DNA from: Bacteroidota bacterium
Lineage (GTDB): Bacteria > Bacteroidota > Bacteroidia > Chitinophagales > LD1
Direction: 5' to 3'
Assembly: GCA_947478005.1 (NCBI GenBank)
Contig: CANJVG010000010.1
Location: 1 to 54,364 of the forward strand
DNA length: 54,364 bases
Shown: positions 7,901 through 16,378 of the stretch, one piece after another
Position numbering within the stretch: the first letter of the stretch is position 1
Layout of the letters: every line of letters starts with the position of its first letter
The notes under the pieces: generated by a model
Seen by the model: the letters and a program-made list of their open reading frames with translations, nothing else
Database searches by the model: none
Told to the model about the DNA's origin: nothing
Program-made: the position numbers and the translations under genes

Positions 7901-10900
7901 TTATCGAATCAGCGTAACGCTGCCTTTGCGCTCTATCTTTTTATCGTCCAGGTAGGTAATTTTTACCCAATAGCTAAACACCGAAGCGGTTTGCATTTCG
8001 CCTTCGAAAGTTCCATCCCATCCTTCGAGTTGATTGTTGGTTTCAAACACCTTTTCGCCCCATCGGTTAAAAATTTTCAGGTCAATGAACTTGATTCCTT
8101 TGCCAAACACTTTAAACTCCTCATTGTTTCCATCGCCATTGGGCGAAAAAGAGTTGGGAATAAACACCGGCAAAGTATCTTCCACCAAAATGGTTAAACC
8201 CGTGGTGGCCACACACTGACCATTGTAAGTAACCGTGAGGCTGTATCTCGTTTCGCGGCTATAAGGCGTCACCAATGGGTCGGCACAGTCCACACAGTTA
8301 AGCGCCACGCCCGGAGTCCAGTTATAAGACACTATGCTGGAAGCAGGAAAAGGAGAAAAAGTAGTAATCAATCGGATAGACTCACCCAATTGCAACACCG
8401 TATCGTGCGGAAACACATCTACCACACCGTTTTCGGGTTCGGGCACCACAATAGTCAGTTGTGTGCTGCATCCCCAATAGTTGGTACCAACCACCACATG
8501 CTCACCGGCACTCAAATTGTAGAAATCGCCCGAGCTATTCGGGTTTCCGTTATCTATACTATAGGCAAAAGGGGTGTTTTGCAATGGCCCTCCCGACACA
8601 TGGATGGCTCCGTCAGTATAACTGCTGCCAAAGCAGGAAGTAGAATCAATAGTATAAGAATAAACATCACCCACCGGGGCCGGAATGAAGACAGGCGTGG
8701 TGGCCGGGCAACTGTTGGCATCGGTCACCGCTATGGAATAGTTGCCGGTGTTTAAAGCTGTAAAAAGTCCGGTCGAATTGGTTTGAAGGGCCACTGCATT
8801 TTGCAAAAGCGTATAACTAAAACCAGGTGAGCCGCCTGTAGCCACAGCTGTAATGGTGCCGTCAATACTTCCCGAGCAGGTTACCTGAGTAGAAGTAGCC
8901 GTTACCTGCAATGCCGATGGCTCATTAACCACCGTAGCGGCTGAAGTATTGCAATTGTGCGCGTCAGTAACAGTAACACTATAGCCGCCTTTGGTTAAAC
9001 CGGTAATGGTGGATGTAGTTTGCGCCACCGACCATGCATAAGCATAAGGAGAATTTCCGCCTGATACCACCGCATCCACACTTCCGTCATTTCCCTGAAA
9101 ACAACGCACATCATGCGGAGTAAGATTGACCGAAAGAGCAGCAGGCTCGGCAATAAGAACCGTAGTGGCGACCGTGCATAAGTTAGCATCGGTTACAACC
9201 ACGTTGTAACTATTAGCCGCAAGACCGGTTTGAGGATTCGAACCGGAAATTCCGTTCCATGTAAAAGTATAAGTACCTACTCCCCCACTTGGTGTCACTT
9301 CTCCGCTGCCATCCGCCAGGCCGGCACAGCTTACATCGGTAATATTCGGTGTGCCGAATGTAATAGCCGTGGGTTCATTGATGATATTGGAAGTGCTTAT
9401 GGAGCAACCATTGGCATCGGTAACGGTGGTGGTGTAAGTATTGGCCGATAAATTAGAAGCAGCAGTATTATTCAACAAAACATTATGACTCCAGCTAAAA
9501 GAATCCACGCCCGTTCCCCCCGAAACATTAAGGATAATAGAACCGGTGGCCAATCCATTGCATAAAACAGGAGCTACCGTGGCCGCTCCAAATGAAAGAG
9601 CTGTTGCCGGTTGAGTAACCGGATAAGAAGCGGCAACCGTGCAGTTATGAAAATCAACTACCGTTAGGAAATAGGTGTTTGCCGCCAAACCATTAATAGT
9701 TTGTGAAGCGCCTGAATTAGGATTCCATGTATAACCGTAAGGGCTGGTTCCTCCGGAAGGGTTGGCTGTGATAGAGCCATTACTTCCATTAAAACAAGAA
9801 ACATTGGTAATCGTAGAGGGATTCAAAGAAAGGGCAACAGGCTGACCGACCGTAAAACTTGCCGACTGCGAACAACTGGTATTATCTGTAACGGTGATGG
9901 TATAGCTACCTGCCGGCAAAGAAGACAAGTCTTCGGTAATAGCCGCGTTATAATTCCAAGCATAACCCAGTGGAGAAACCCCGTTGGTAACCGTAACGTC
10001 AATGCTACCATCGCTGCTGCCATTACACAAGGCATCAGTAGCTGCTCCGCTAATCAAAATTTGCGGAGGACTATTGACTGTAATGGAAGTAGTAGCTATA
10101 CACAGGCTATCATCGGTTACGGTCACGACATAAGCCTGGGCGGAAAGCCCGGTAGCCGTTTGAGTAAGCTGAGAGGGGGTAGTATTCCAAGCATAGCTGT
10201 ACGGCAAAGAACCACCTGTAGGCCGAGCCGTAATACTTCCGTTTGCAGAGCCAAAACAAGTAGTATTCACTACCGTAGGAGGGTTGAAAGTAACGGCAGT
10301 AGCAGGTTGAATCAAAGCATAACTGGTGGATAAACTGCATCCGTTTACATCCGTAACCGTAACAAGGTAATTTCCTGCCGCTAAACTACCGGCATTAGGC
10401 TGATGTAACTGCGCGTCATGGCTCCAAGTGTAGGTATAACCTCCCGATCCGCCCGAAACAGAAACAGTAATGTACCCGTCATTGCCATTAAAGCAGGCTA
10501 TGTTTTTCTTTTGCGCTGCATTAAAAATTAGAGCCGTAGGCTGTGTAATATTCAAATTGCTAACCTTGGGGCAACCGTTCCCATCTGTTACAGTTACCGA
10601 GTAAGCTCCGAAAGTGAGATTAGATACAGTATCATTATTGGGCAAACCATTGCTCCAGCTAAAATTATAACCGCTACCGCTGCCTCCAACAGGGTAAACA
10701 ATAATTTGTCCGTTATTTCCCCCGTTGCAATAAATATTGGTAATAGACTGAGTAAGTGTTAAAGCGGTAGGTTCGGTTACAACGGCCGTTGCACTGCCAG
10801 AACATCCCAGCGCATCTGTAACGGTAACTGAGTAAATTCCCGGGATTAAGTTTTTAGCGGAGTCAACATTGCCCGTTCCGGCATTAGCGCTCCACGCATA

Positions 10901-12148
10901 AGTATAAGGGGCGGAACCATTACCAACGGCTTTTACCTTTCCATTGTTAGCTCCGTTACAGGTAACATTGATAACCGTAGTAACTACAGGCAAATTGACA
11001 ATATTTACCCGCACGGTATCCAGGTGCAAACAAGCACCGCCATTCATTGTGACCACATAACTGGTAGACACACTCGGGCTGACTACTATGGAATCCGTAT
11101 TTCCCAAATTGGCTCCTCCTAATATTTTCCATGAAAAAGCCGCAGGCCCCGGAATTACAGAACCTATTACCGAAGCTTTTAAGGTATTATTATGATTAGG
11201 GCACGAACTAATGTCTACTCCGGCACTTACCCGCGAATTATCTACAAGCACGTTTACCGTATCTGTACCTGTGCATCCTGATGTGTCAGAAACAGAAATA
11301 ATGTAGTTGGTTGAAGTAACGGGATTGGCGCTGGTAACCGAAGTATCTGGAATGGTAACGGCATTTATTCCGATTGATGGCGTCCAAACAACGGTATAAT
11401 CGTTGATATCAGGAACGCAGTAATTGAATTTTACGTTAGGCCGTAAAGAAGATGAAGCCGGTGCTACAGCGGTTCCACAATAATCAATATTTCCCATAAT
11501 GTACAGATAACTTGTAAATCCGGTATTGGTACACTCTGCTTTATTATTTTGACTTCCGAAGGTTACCGGATTATACCAGCAAACATCCACTATAAGATTT
11601 GAAACGCCATCCCAGGCAAAAGAAGTAGTAAGACTAAAACTATTTAGCCATCCTGTTTGAGGCATAAAAGGTGTTGCTGAGGTGTACACAGTAGTCAAAT
11701 TATTCTCCCAGGTTGTCAAACTTGAGGCGCTAGTACATGCCATTTTAATAGAGAAGTTTGACAAAACCGAATTACTATTAAAAATCTGGAGGTTAAAAGC
11801 CAAGTTAGTCAGCACACAAGGACCTCCTAAACCAGAAAATAACTCGGCAGCCGTATACAGCATTTGATTGCGGCCGCTTTTGGTAAAATTTCCAAGCAGC
11901 GAAGGGGGTTGCAATTGGCTGCCCGTTTGAGCGGTGTTGCCACTTCCAATTTGCGACAAATTACTACTCCCGTTACATTTTACAGAAGGTCCGCACGAAA
12001 CAGGAACGGCATTTGCAGACAGTTTTATCTGCTGACCAGGACAAATAACTGGGAGGTCAACAGAAGCATTAACAGGGATTGTACATTGCGCAAATAGTAG
12101 ATCATTAGCGCCAAGCAAAAACAAAATCAACAAATAGGTATTTTTCAT
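7901..12148 (-). CDS. SprB-repeat T9SS-secreted adhesin (type B sorting domain)
   Basis: A 1415-residue exported surface protein. It has a signal peptide (1-20, ending LLFAQ) and an N-terminal region with several cysteines (CTIP, PVICPG). A PKD/Ig-like segment follows at about 240-390. About ten SprB-type repeats of 75-85 residues then run from about 390 to 1250. Each has a C-x-G/N-x2-D/N-G core (for example VTCNGANNG), then Y-x-W, then YSVTVTDxxGC. The last 90 residues are the gliding-motility-associated CHU_C domain (FIPNSFSPNGDGNNEEF, FNRWGEKVF, WDGT), the type B signal for T9SS export. SprB repeats occur in gliding adhesins of Flavobacterium, so surface adhesion or motility is a reasonable inference. 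The repeats differ enough at DNA level to avoid collapse. Confidence 0.92.
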   Translation of the reverse strand: MKNTYLLILFLLGANDLLFAQCTIPVNASVDLPVICPGQQIKLSANAVPVSCGPSVKCNGSSNLSQIGSGNTAQTGSQLQPPSLLGNFTKSGRNQMLYTAAELFSGLGGPCVLTNLAFNLQIFNSNSVLSNFSIKMACTSASSLTTWENNLTTVYTSATPFMPQTGWLNSFSLTTSFAWDGVSNLIVDVCWYNPVTFGSQNNKAECTNTGFTSYLYIMGNIDYCGTAVAPASSSLRPNVKFNYCVPDINDYTVVWTPSIGINAVTIPDTSVTSANPVTSTNYIISVSDTSGCTGTDTVNVLVDNSRVSAGVDISSCPNHNNTLKASVIGSVIPGPAAFSWKILGGANLGNTDSIVVSPSVSTSYVVTMNGGACLHLDTVRVNIVNLPVVTTVINVTCNGANNGKVKAVGNGSAPYTYAWSANAGTGNVDSAKNLIPGIYSVTVTDALGCSGSATAVVTEPTALTLTQSITNIYCNGGNNGQIIVYPVGGSGSGYNFSWSNGLPNNDTVSNLTFGAYSVTVTDGNGCPKVSNLNITQPTALIFNAAQKKNIACFNGNDGYITVSVSGGSGGYTYTWSHDAQLHQPNAGSLAAGNYLVTVTDVNGCSLSTSYALIQPATAVTFNPPTVVNTTCFGSANGSITARPTGGSLPYSYAWNTTPSQLTQTATGLSAQAYVVTVTDDSLCIATTSITVNSPPQILISGAATDALCNGSSDGSIDVTVTNGVSPLGYAWNYNAAITEDLSSLPAGSYTITVTDNTSCSQSASFTVGQPVALSLNPSTITNVSCFNGSNGSITANPSGGTSPYGYTWNPNSGASQTINGLAANTYFLTVVDFHNCTVAASYPVTQPATALSFGAATVAPVLCNGLATGSIILNVSGGTGVDSFSWSHNVLLNNTAASNLSANTYTTTVTDANGCSISTSNIINEPTAITFGTPNITDVSCAGLADGSGEVTPSGGVGTYTFTWNGISGSNPQTGLAANSYNVVVTDANLCTVATTVLIAEPAALSVNLTPHDVRCFQGNDGSVDAVVSGGNSPYAYAWSVAQTTSTITGLTKGGYSVTVTDAHNCNTSAATVVNEPSALQVTATSTQVTCSGSIDGTITAVATGGSPGFSYTLLQNAVALQTNSTGLFTALNTGNYSIAVTDANSCPATTPVFIPAPVGDVYSYTIDSTSCFGSSYTDGAIHVSGGPLQNTPFAYSIDNGNPNSSGDFYNLSAGEHVVVGTNYWGCSTQLTIVVPEPENGVVDVFPHDTVLQLGESIRLITTFSPFPASSIVSYNWTPGVALNCVDCADPLVTPYSRETRYSLTVTYNGQCVATTGLTILVEDTLPVFIPNSFSPNGDGNNEEFKVFGKGIKFIDLKIFNRWGEKVFETNNQLEGWDGTFEGEMQTASVFSYWVKITYLDDKKIERKGSVTLIR

Positions 12149-12586
12149 TCCTTCAAGGTCTTTCCAAAAGGTTATAACACTAAAATCATAACGCGATTCA
12201 TTTTGGTTTAAAAAATCAAAACTTCAGTATCTTCCACAAATCTATTGTCTGTATTCTCAGACTCCAATCAGAAAAAGTAAAAGTAAAATAATTCATGGCC
12301 CAAGGCTAAATAGAAATCCACTATCTATTGACAGTTCAAAATCGGAAACTGTTGCATGCAGGGAAGAATCGAAAAATAAATTGCGGGGAAGGTCCATTAC
12401 CCTATACTTATCCAAGTGAAGAGAGAATGCATAACTCTTTATTTGCCCAAAAGGAAACATTGGTAAGCTGATAATACTATAGTCGATAAGCTGGCTGCTT
12501 ATCCAAATTCCATTCAATAGACACCAAAATAGATAAAAAAATAACGGATTAGTAAATCGAAAGACAAGGTACAAAACAGTTAATAC
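12149..12586. other. Intergenic region with one doubtful ORF
   Basis: A 438-bp gap between the adhesin start and the end of the YeeE-like gene. It is A/T-rich. The only open frame is 12293-12574 on the minus strand (93 residues), which starts 12 bp after the YeeE-like stop and has a hydrophobic N-terminus but no recognisable motif. I give that ORF about a one in five chance of being real. No clear terminator or -7 element was found. Confidence 0.4.
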
Positions 12587-13054
12587 TTAATGCGGTAGCT
12601 TATTTTGCAAAAGGCCATATACATAGGTTCCTGCCACAGCACTCAACAGCGCAATTATAAAAACAGGAAAACCACTGCCGATTAAGCCATACATGGGCCC
12701 CGGACACGCGCCCGTCATAGCCCATCCCAAACCAAAACATAAACCGCCAATGATGTTTCCTTTGTTGAAGGGTCGCTCGCTAAAAATCACCTCTTCGCCC
12801 TGAATGGTTTTGATTTTAAACTGCTTAATAATAAGCGTGGAAATAGTAGCAACCACCACTGCTGTGCCTATAACCCGATACATGTGAAAGGAGGCCAGTC
12901 GAAACATTTCCTGAATGCGAAACCACGAAACAATTTCTGCTTTCACAAAAACAATCCCAAAGAAAATGCCAACGGCTATATACTTTAAATTTGAAGTAAC
13001 CGATTCCGTTGTGGTTTGATGGTTGGTGCCTTCTTCTTCTATTTTAGTTTTCAT
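12587..13054 (-). CDS. YeeE/YedE-type sulfur transporter half (second gene)
   Basis: A 155-residue membrane protein of the YeeE/YedE (TsuA-like, DUF6691) group, which imports thiosulfate or related sulfur compounds. About four hydrophobic helices follow a polar N-terminus. GACPGPMYGLIGSG (near the C-terminus) carries the conserved cysteine motif. I chose the ATG at 13054 (MKTKIEEE), 10 bp after the upstream stop. The longer frame from 13114 would overlap the upstream gene and add 20 unlikely residues. It is translated together with the 13065-13628 gene, and together they make a full-size transporter. Confidence 0.82.
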   Translation of the reverse strand: MKTKIEEEGTNHQTTTESVTSNLKYIAVGIFFGIVFVKAEIVSWFRIQEMFRLASFHMYRVIGTAVVVATISTLIIKQFKIKTIQGEEVIFSERPFNKGNIIGGLCFGLGWAMTGACPGPMYGLIGSGFPVFIIALLSAVAGTYVYGLLQNKLPH

Positions 13055-13064
13055 TGTTTTGATT

Positions 13065-13628
13065 TTAAAGATTAAAAATAAGCGGTAGCAAAAGCCAGGT
13101 AGCCAAAAATCCACCTATCATAAAACAGATGGTGGCAATTAAACTCGACAACTGAAAGTTAGAGATACCGGTAATAGAATGCCCCGAGGTGCAGCCGCCC
13201 GCATATCGAGTGCCGAAACCTACCAGAAACCCACCGACCACAATCAGAATAAACCCATTGATGGTAAGTAAACCGGTGAATGAAAATATATCAGTCGGCA
13301 CTAACTGCGAAAACTCCTTTACCCCAAGTTGCATTAGTTGCTGCTGAGTAGAAGAAGCAATAACAATAGGGTTAGGATTAGCCAGCACGGTAGAGCCTAC
13401 GATACCACCTATTAAAATGCCGATGACGAAGAAAATATTCCATGTTTCCTTCTTCCAGTCGTATTTAAAATACAGAATATTGCCGGGCAAACAGGCTGCG
13501 CAGATATGCCGAAACGAAGAAGAAATACCGAACGGTTTATTTCCAATTAGATAAAGCAAGGGCACCGTAAGCCCAATTAAAATACCCGCAATACTCCAAT
13601 GCCAGGGTTGACGCAAAATATCTAACAT
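13065..13628 (-). CDS. YeeE/YedE-type sulfur transporter half (first gene)
   Basis: A 187-residue integral membrane protein with about five helices. Conserved cysteines lie in FRHICAACLPGN (about residues 38-49) and in the signature YAGGCTSGHSITG (about 138-150), both expected to handle sulfur in the transport path. I start at the ATG at 13628 (MLDILRQPWHW), because the 16 extra residues from 13676 look unlike the family. It is the first gene of a two-gene operon with the other transporter half. A full -33/-7 pair lies upstream at 13741-13772. A rhodanese, dioxygenase or TusA gene would be expected nearby, but none is in the window. Confidence 0.85.
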   Translation of the reverse strand: MLDILRQPWHWSIAGILIGLTVPLLYLIGNKPFGISSSFRHICAACLPGNILYFKYDWKKETWNIFFVIGILIGGIVGSTVLANPNPIVIASSTQQQLMQLGVKEFSQLVPTDIFSFTGLLTINGFILIVVGGFLVGFGTRYAGGCTSGHSITGISNFQLSSLIATICFMIGGFLATWLLLPLIFNL

Positions 13629-13740
13629 AAGTTCTGATTGAGTTTTTAATAAAATAAGAGAAAAGGAAAAAGACAAAGAAAGTGTTGAAAGGAATCAACA
13701 ACAACAACAGGAATAGATAAGATTTATCCGCTTCATTGAA

Positions 13741-13772
13741 CGAATATAGAAAGGGTTTTCATATTTCTCAAA
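13741..13772 (-). promoter_or_regulatory. Promoter TTTG-N20-TATATTCG
   Basis: On the minus strand a TTTG -33 box (13769-13772) is followed after exactly 20 bp by TATATTCG (13741-13748). This is the Bacteroidota spacing with the TTCG variant of the -7 box. It points to the YeeE/YedE operon, with a leader of roughly 110 nt. Confidence 0.6.
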
Positions 13773-13885
13773 ACTAGCGGTTAAAGATTTTGCTTCCCAT
13801 GTTTGCTCTCCCATATAAAAAATTAGTTTCGAGCCCGCAAATTTCAAAAACAACTACTTACATAGTCGAAAAACAAAGTCAGAAT

Positions 13886-14848
13886 ATGAGTGCTCTCTTT
13901 AAAGAATCTGCCAATAGAATTGAACTGCATTATTTCTTCTCCGATAATTCACATAGCATGAATGCCCACATTCGCAACAAATGCGAAGGCAATCTACTGG
14001 GTATTTTAAAGGAGATTTCATCAGTACTTAATGCACGTGTACAAATAGAAACCGAAGCTTTAACCGAAGGTGGATTAAAGGAACGCTTTGTGCTATTGGG
14101 CAAAAGCGACTATTTGAAAAGCCTAGTTACCTCGGTGTTTCATTATGTGCTGCCGCTGGAAGTAGATATTGAAAAGACAGTAAACGAAGAGAACAAAGAA
14201 GAAACCAAACAGCGAATAGAAAACCTAAGAAAAGAACTTCGGGAGCAGGAAAGAGACAGCGATGCTAAACTGGATAAGGAAAATATAGCCACTCTGTTTC
14301 GTAATAATCTTAAAATCATAAAGCTAAAATCGAACTTCTATCGCCAGTTGAATGGTTGCGAAAAGGTGACGAAGTTCTCGGTGCAATTGGTGGATGCAAA
14401 GGGCGAATACACCGGCAAGGTAAACACCATCAACCGCAAGCGTTTCGACACTTATATGCTGATAGCCGATACCCTTAAACCGGAACTGGATGAAAAAGCG
14501 GTTATCGAAATTGTTTCGCCAGTGTTGAAGACCGGTAACTACAAGTGGAAGGGCATTTACCTGCAAACGGGTAAAATCATCAACTTCTCGATGAAGGATA
14601 TTGATTTCAAAAATGAAGTGGTGAGCCAAAGCATGGCGTTCAAAAACGGAACCCGCATTGAGTGCAGCCTCGAAAGCACACGCAAAATGACAGAGCTTGG
14701 GGAGATTTCAATAACCGGTTACTCCGTATTAGTAGTCAGCAAGAAACTCGATGACCAGGTGGTGACTGAAATGCCTAAGGTAAGAACCGTGCCTAAGAAA
14801 AAGGAACCCGAGTTGAAGCAACTCGATTTGTTCGGCAGCTTGTTTTAA
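13886..14848 (+). CDS. Unknown protein ending in a sliding-clamp-binding motif
   Basis: I do not recognise this protein. From the ATG at 13886 it is 320 residues; in-frame starts at 13799 (ATG) and 13790 (TTG) would add an unconserved-looking leader. The N-terminal region (about 1-105) contains ELHYFFSDNSHSMNAHIRNK and a later TEGGLKERF. A charged, probably coiled-coil stretch follows (about 107-140: EENKEETKQRIENLRKEL). The rest looks like a beta-rich domain. Near the C-terminus QLDLF (312-316) matches the bacterial beta-clamp-binding consensus QL(S/D)LF, preceded by a basic linker (VPKKKEPELK). This suggests a link to replication, repair or anti-phage defence. It is monocistronic and followed 25 bp later by array B. 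Confidence 0.75.
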   Translation: MSALFKESANRIELHYFFSDNSHSMNAHIRNKCEGNLLGILKEISSVLNARVQIETEALTEGGLKERFVLLGKSDYLKSLVTSVFHYVLPLEVDIEKTVNEENKEETKQRIENLRKELREQERDSDAKLDKENIATLFRNNLKIIKLKSNFYRQLNGCEKVTKFSVQLVDAKGEYTGKVNTINRKRFDTYMLIADTLKPELDEKAVIEIVSPVLKTGNYKWKGIYLQTGKIINFSMKDIDFKNEVVSQSMAFKNGTRIECSLESTRKMTELGEISITGYSVLVVSKKLDDQVVTEMPKVRTVPKKKEPELKQLDLFGSLF

Positions 14849-14873
14849 TCCCCTTATTCTGAAATATGGTTGA

Positions 14874-15167
14874 TTGATTTTAGTTTGTAGGTGTTTGACT
14901 TTGGTTTGATGGTCTTTGATTTTAGTTTAAGTGTGTTTTACTTTGGTTTGTGGCCGCTTGATTTTAATTTAAAGGTCATTGACTTTGGTTTAAGGGTCCT
15001 TGATTTTAGTTTACGGCTGTTTGATTTTAATTTAAGGGTGTTTTACTTTGGTTTATAACTGTTTGATTTTGGTTTGAGGGTGTTTGACTTTGGTTTGTGG
15101 CTGTTTGATTTTAATTTAAAGGTCATTGACTTTGGTTTATAACTGCTTGACTTTGGTAAAATGGGAG
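14874..15167. repeat. 21-bp intergenic tandem array B (14 exact units)
   Basis: Fourteen consecutive units of exactly 21 bp with no indel. Each has a conserved 13-nt core TTKAYTTTRRTTT and an 8-nt variable tail. Only four core words occur (TTGATTTTAGTTT, TTGACTTTGGTTT, TTGATTTTAATTT, TTTACTTTGGTTT). Tails such as AAAGGTCA, GTGGCTGT and ATAACTGT/C recur in different combinations. Units 4-6 and 11-13 nearly repeat as a block, a shift of 147 bp. The array begins 25 bp after the clamp-motif gene and lies between convergent genes. Stops interrupt its frames, so it is not coding. Confidence 0.93.
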
Positions 15168-15391
15168 GCAATTGGTCTATTTTCAATAAATAATACCTCA
15201 AAAAATGGTTGAATGTCGAAAAAACTCAGATTGGGGTAAGAGAAAGTCGTCTTGGAGTCAGTAATAACCGTACAAGTGTTGGAAGTCGAGTATAAGGAAC
15301 CCAACTGGAAGCCATGGATGGCGACAGAAATACCAACCCGCTTTTCATCAAAAGCAAAAAGTAGGAAAAACCAGAAGAAAAAGGGAAAGAT
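15168..15391. other. Non-coding remainder of the convergent gap
   Basis: This follows array B up to the mevalonate kinase stop codon. I see no ORF, hairpin or repeat unit of the 21-bp type in it. Confidence 0.5.
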
Positions 15392-16315
15392 TTAGAATTT
15401 CATCAATTCCACAACATCAATAGCACCGGGCAACAGAACACTCAAATCAGTGTCGGCTTTGGTAATCCCGATGATAAAACCGCCTCCGCCTGCCCCGCAA
15501 ATCTTGAGATGATAAGCATTCTGCTTCAACCCTTCCTGCCAAACGGCATGAAACTTCTTAGGAATAAACTCAGGTATTAAATCAAACTGCAACTGCGAAA
15601 TAATTTTAACGCTGCGCATCAGGTCAAGATACTTGGCTTGCAGAAAACTTTCGATAGCAATATTGTTAGAGGGAATCAAACTATGCTCAATGGTCGTCAT
15701 AAACTTCTTGTCCTTACATTTCTCCAAAAACGAATTGACATAAGGGGAAGTTTGTCGCTCTAAGTGCGTGTTTATCAGAAACAATTTAAGCACTGCATTA
15801 TCGCTCTTGGGCAAATTGAAAGTATCAGCTACTTCACCTTTATTCAATAAAACTGCCTTATTCAAATAACAAACCATCGCATCCAAACCCGAACTGGTGC
15901 CATGAAAATGACTTTCCAATTCAGCCAATTCACGCTTCAATTCGCTTACTACATAATTCCTCTTCTTGTTTTTGCGATACTGTGAATATAAAGCAGCAAC
16001 AAGAGCTCCAGAACTTCCCAAACCATAACCCTGAGGAATATCCGAGTCAAAATACAACCCCTTCTCCAAGTCTTCGAGCATCTGGTTGGTGTCGTATAGG
16101 GTAGCAATGCGGTCATGATAAATAATATAGTTAGCCAGTGCAGCTATTGATTTATTAGAACGAGCCACATCATGTTCCCGAAGGTTCCCCAATTTAAGCA
16201 AGCCGTGATACTTATCTAAAGGAATGGCCAAACCCATCGCTCCTTTGTTAATGATATGTTCACCGAACAAAAGGATTTTGGAATGAAAGATTTTATGAGA
16301 AATTTTATTGGCCAT
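15392..16315 (-). CDS. mvk: Mevalonate kinase (GHMP family)
   Basis: A 307-residue GHMP kinase that phosphorylates mevalonate with ATP in isoprenoid synthesis. Motif 1 is LLFGEHIINKGAMGLAIPL (about residues 15-33). The ATP-binding loop is GYGLGSSGALVAALY (about 96-110). The catalytic-base region is GTSSGLDAMVCY (about 139-150), and the C-terminal motif 3 is GAGGGGFIIG (about 275-284). It is the last gene of a minus-strand run with mvaD (63 bp upstream) and the GYDIA kinase, so a pathway operon is clear. Assignment as mevalonate rather than another GHMP kinase rests on motif 1 and on this context. Confidence 0.85.
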   Translation of the reverse strand: MANKISHKIFHSKILLFGEHIINKGAMGLAIPLDKYHGLLKLGNLREHDVARSNKSIAALANYIIYHDRIATLYDTNQMLEDLEKGLYFDSDIPQGYGLGSSGALVAALYSQYRKNKKRNYVVSELKRELAELESHFHGTSSGLDAMVCYLNKAVLLNKGEVADTFNLPKSDNAVLKLFLINTHLERQTSPYVNSFLEKCKDKKFMTTIEHSLIPSNNIAIESFLQAKYLDLMRSVKIISQLQFDLIPEFIPKKFHAVWQEGLKQNAYHLKICGAGGGGFIIGITKADTDLSVLLPGAIDVVELMKF

Positions 16316-16378
16316 TAGTTTTCCTGCGAATAGGGAGATGATGAAAGTGGCGTTTGTAAAACGTGAACCGAAAACTGT

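Noticed and set aside
12293-12574. 93-residue minus-strand frame after the YeeE-like gene
   Set aside because: Hydrophobic start and good position, but no family, no promoter, and chance frames of this length are common here. Kept only as a low-probability note.
14874-15167. CRISPR array
   Set aside because: Units are head to tail without unique spacers, are only 21 bp long, and no cas gene is present in the window.
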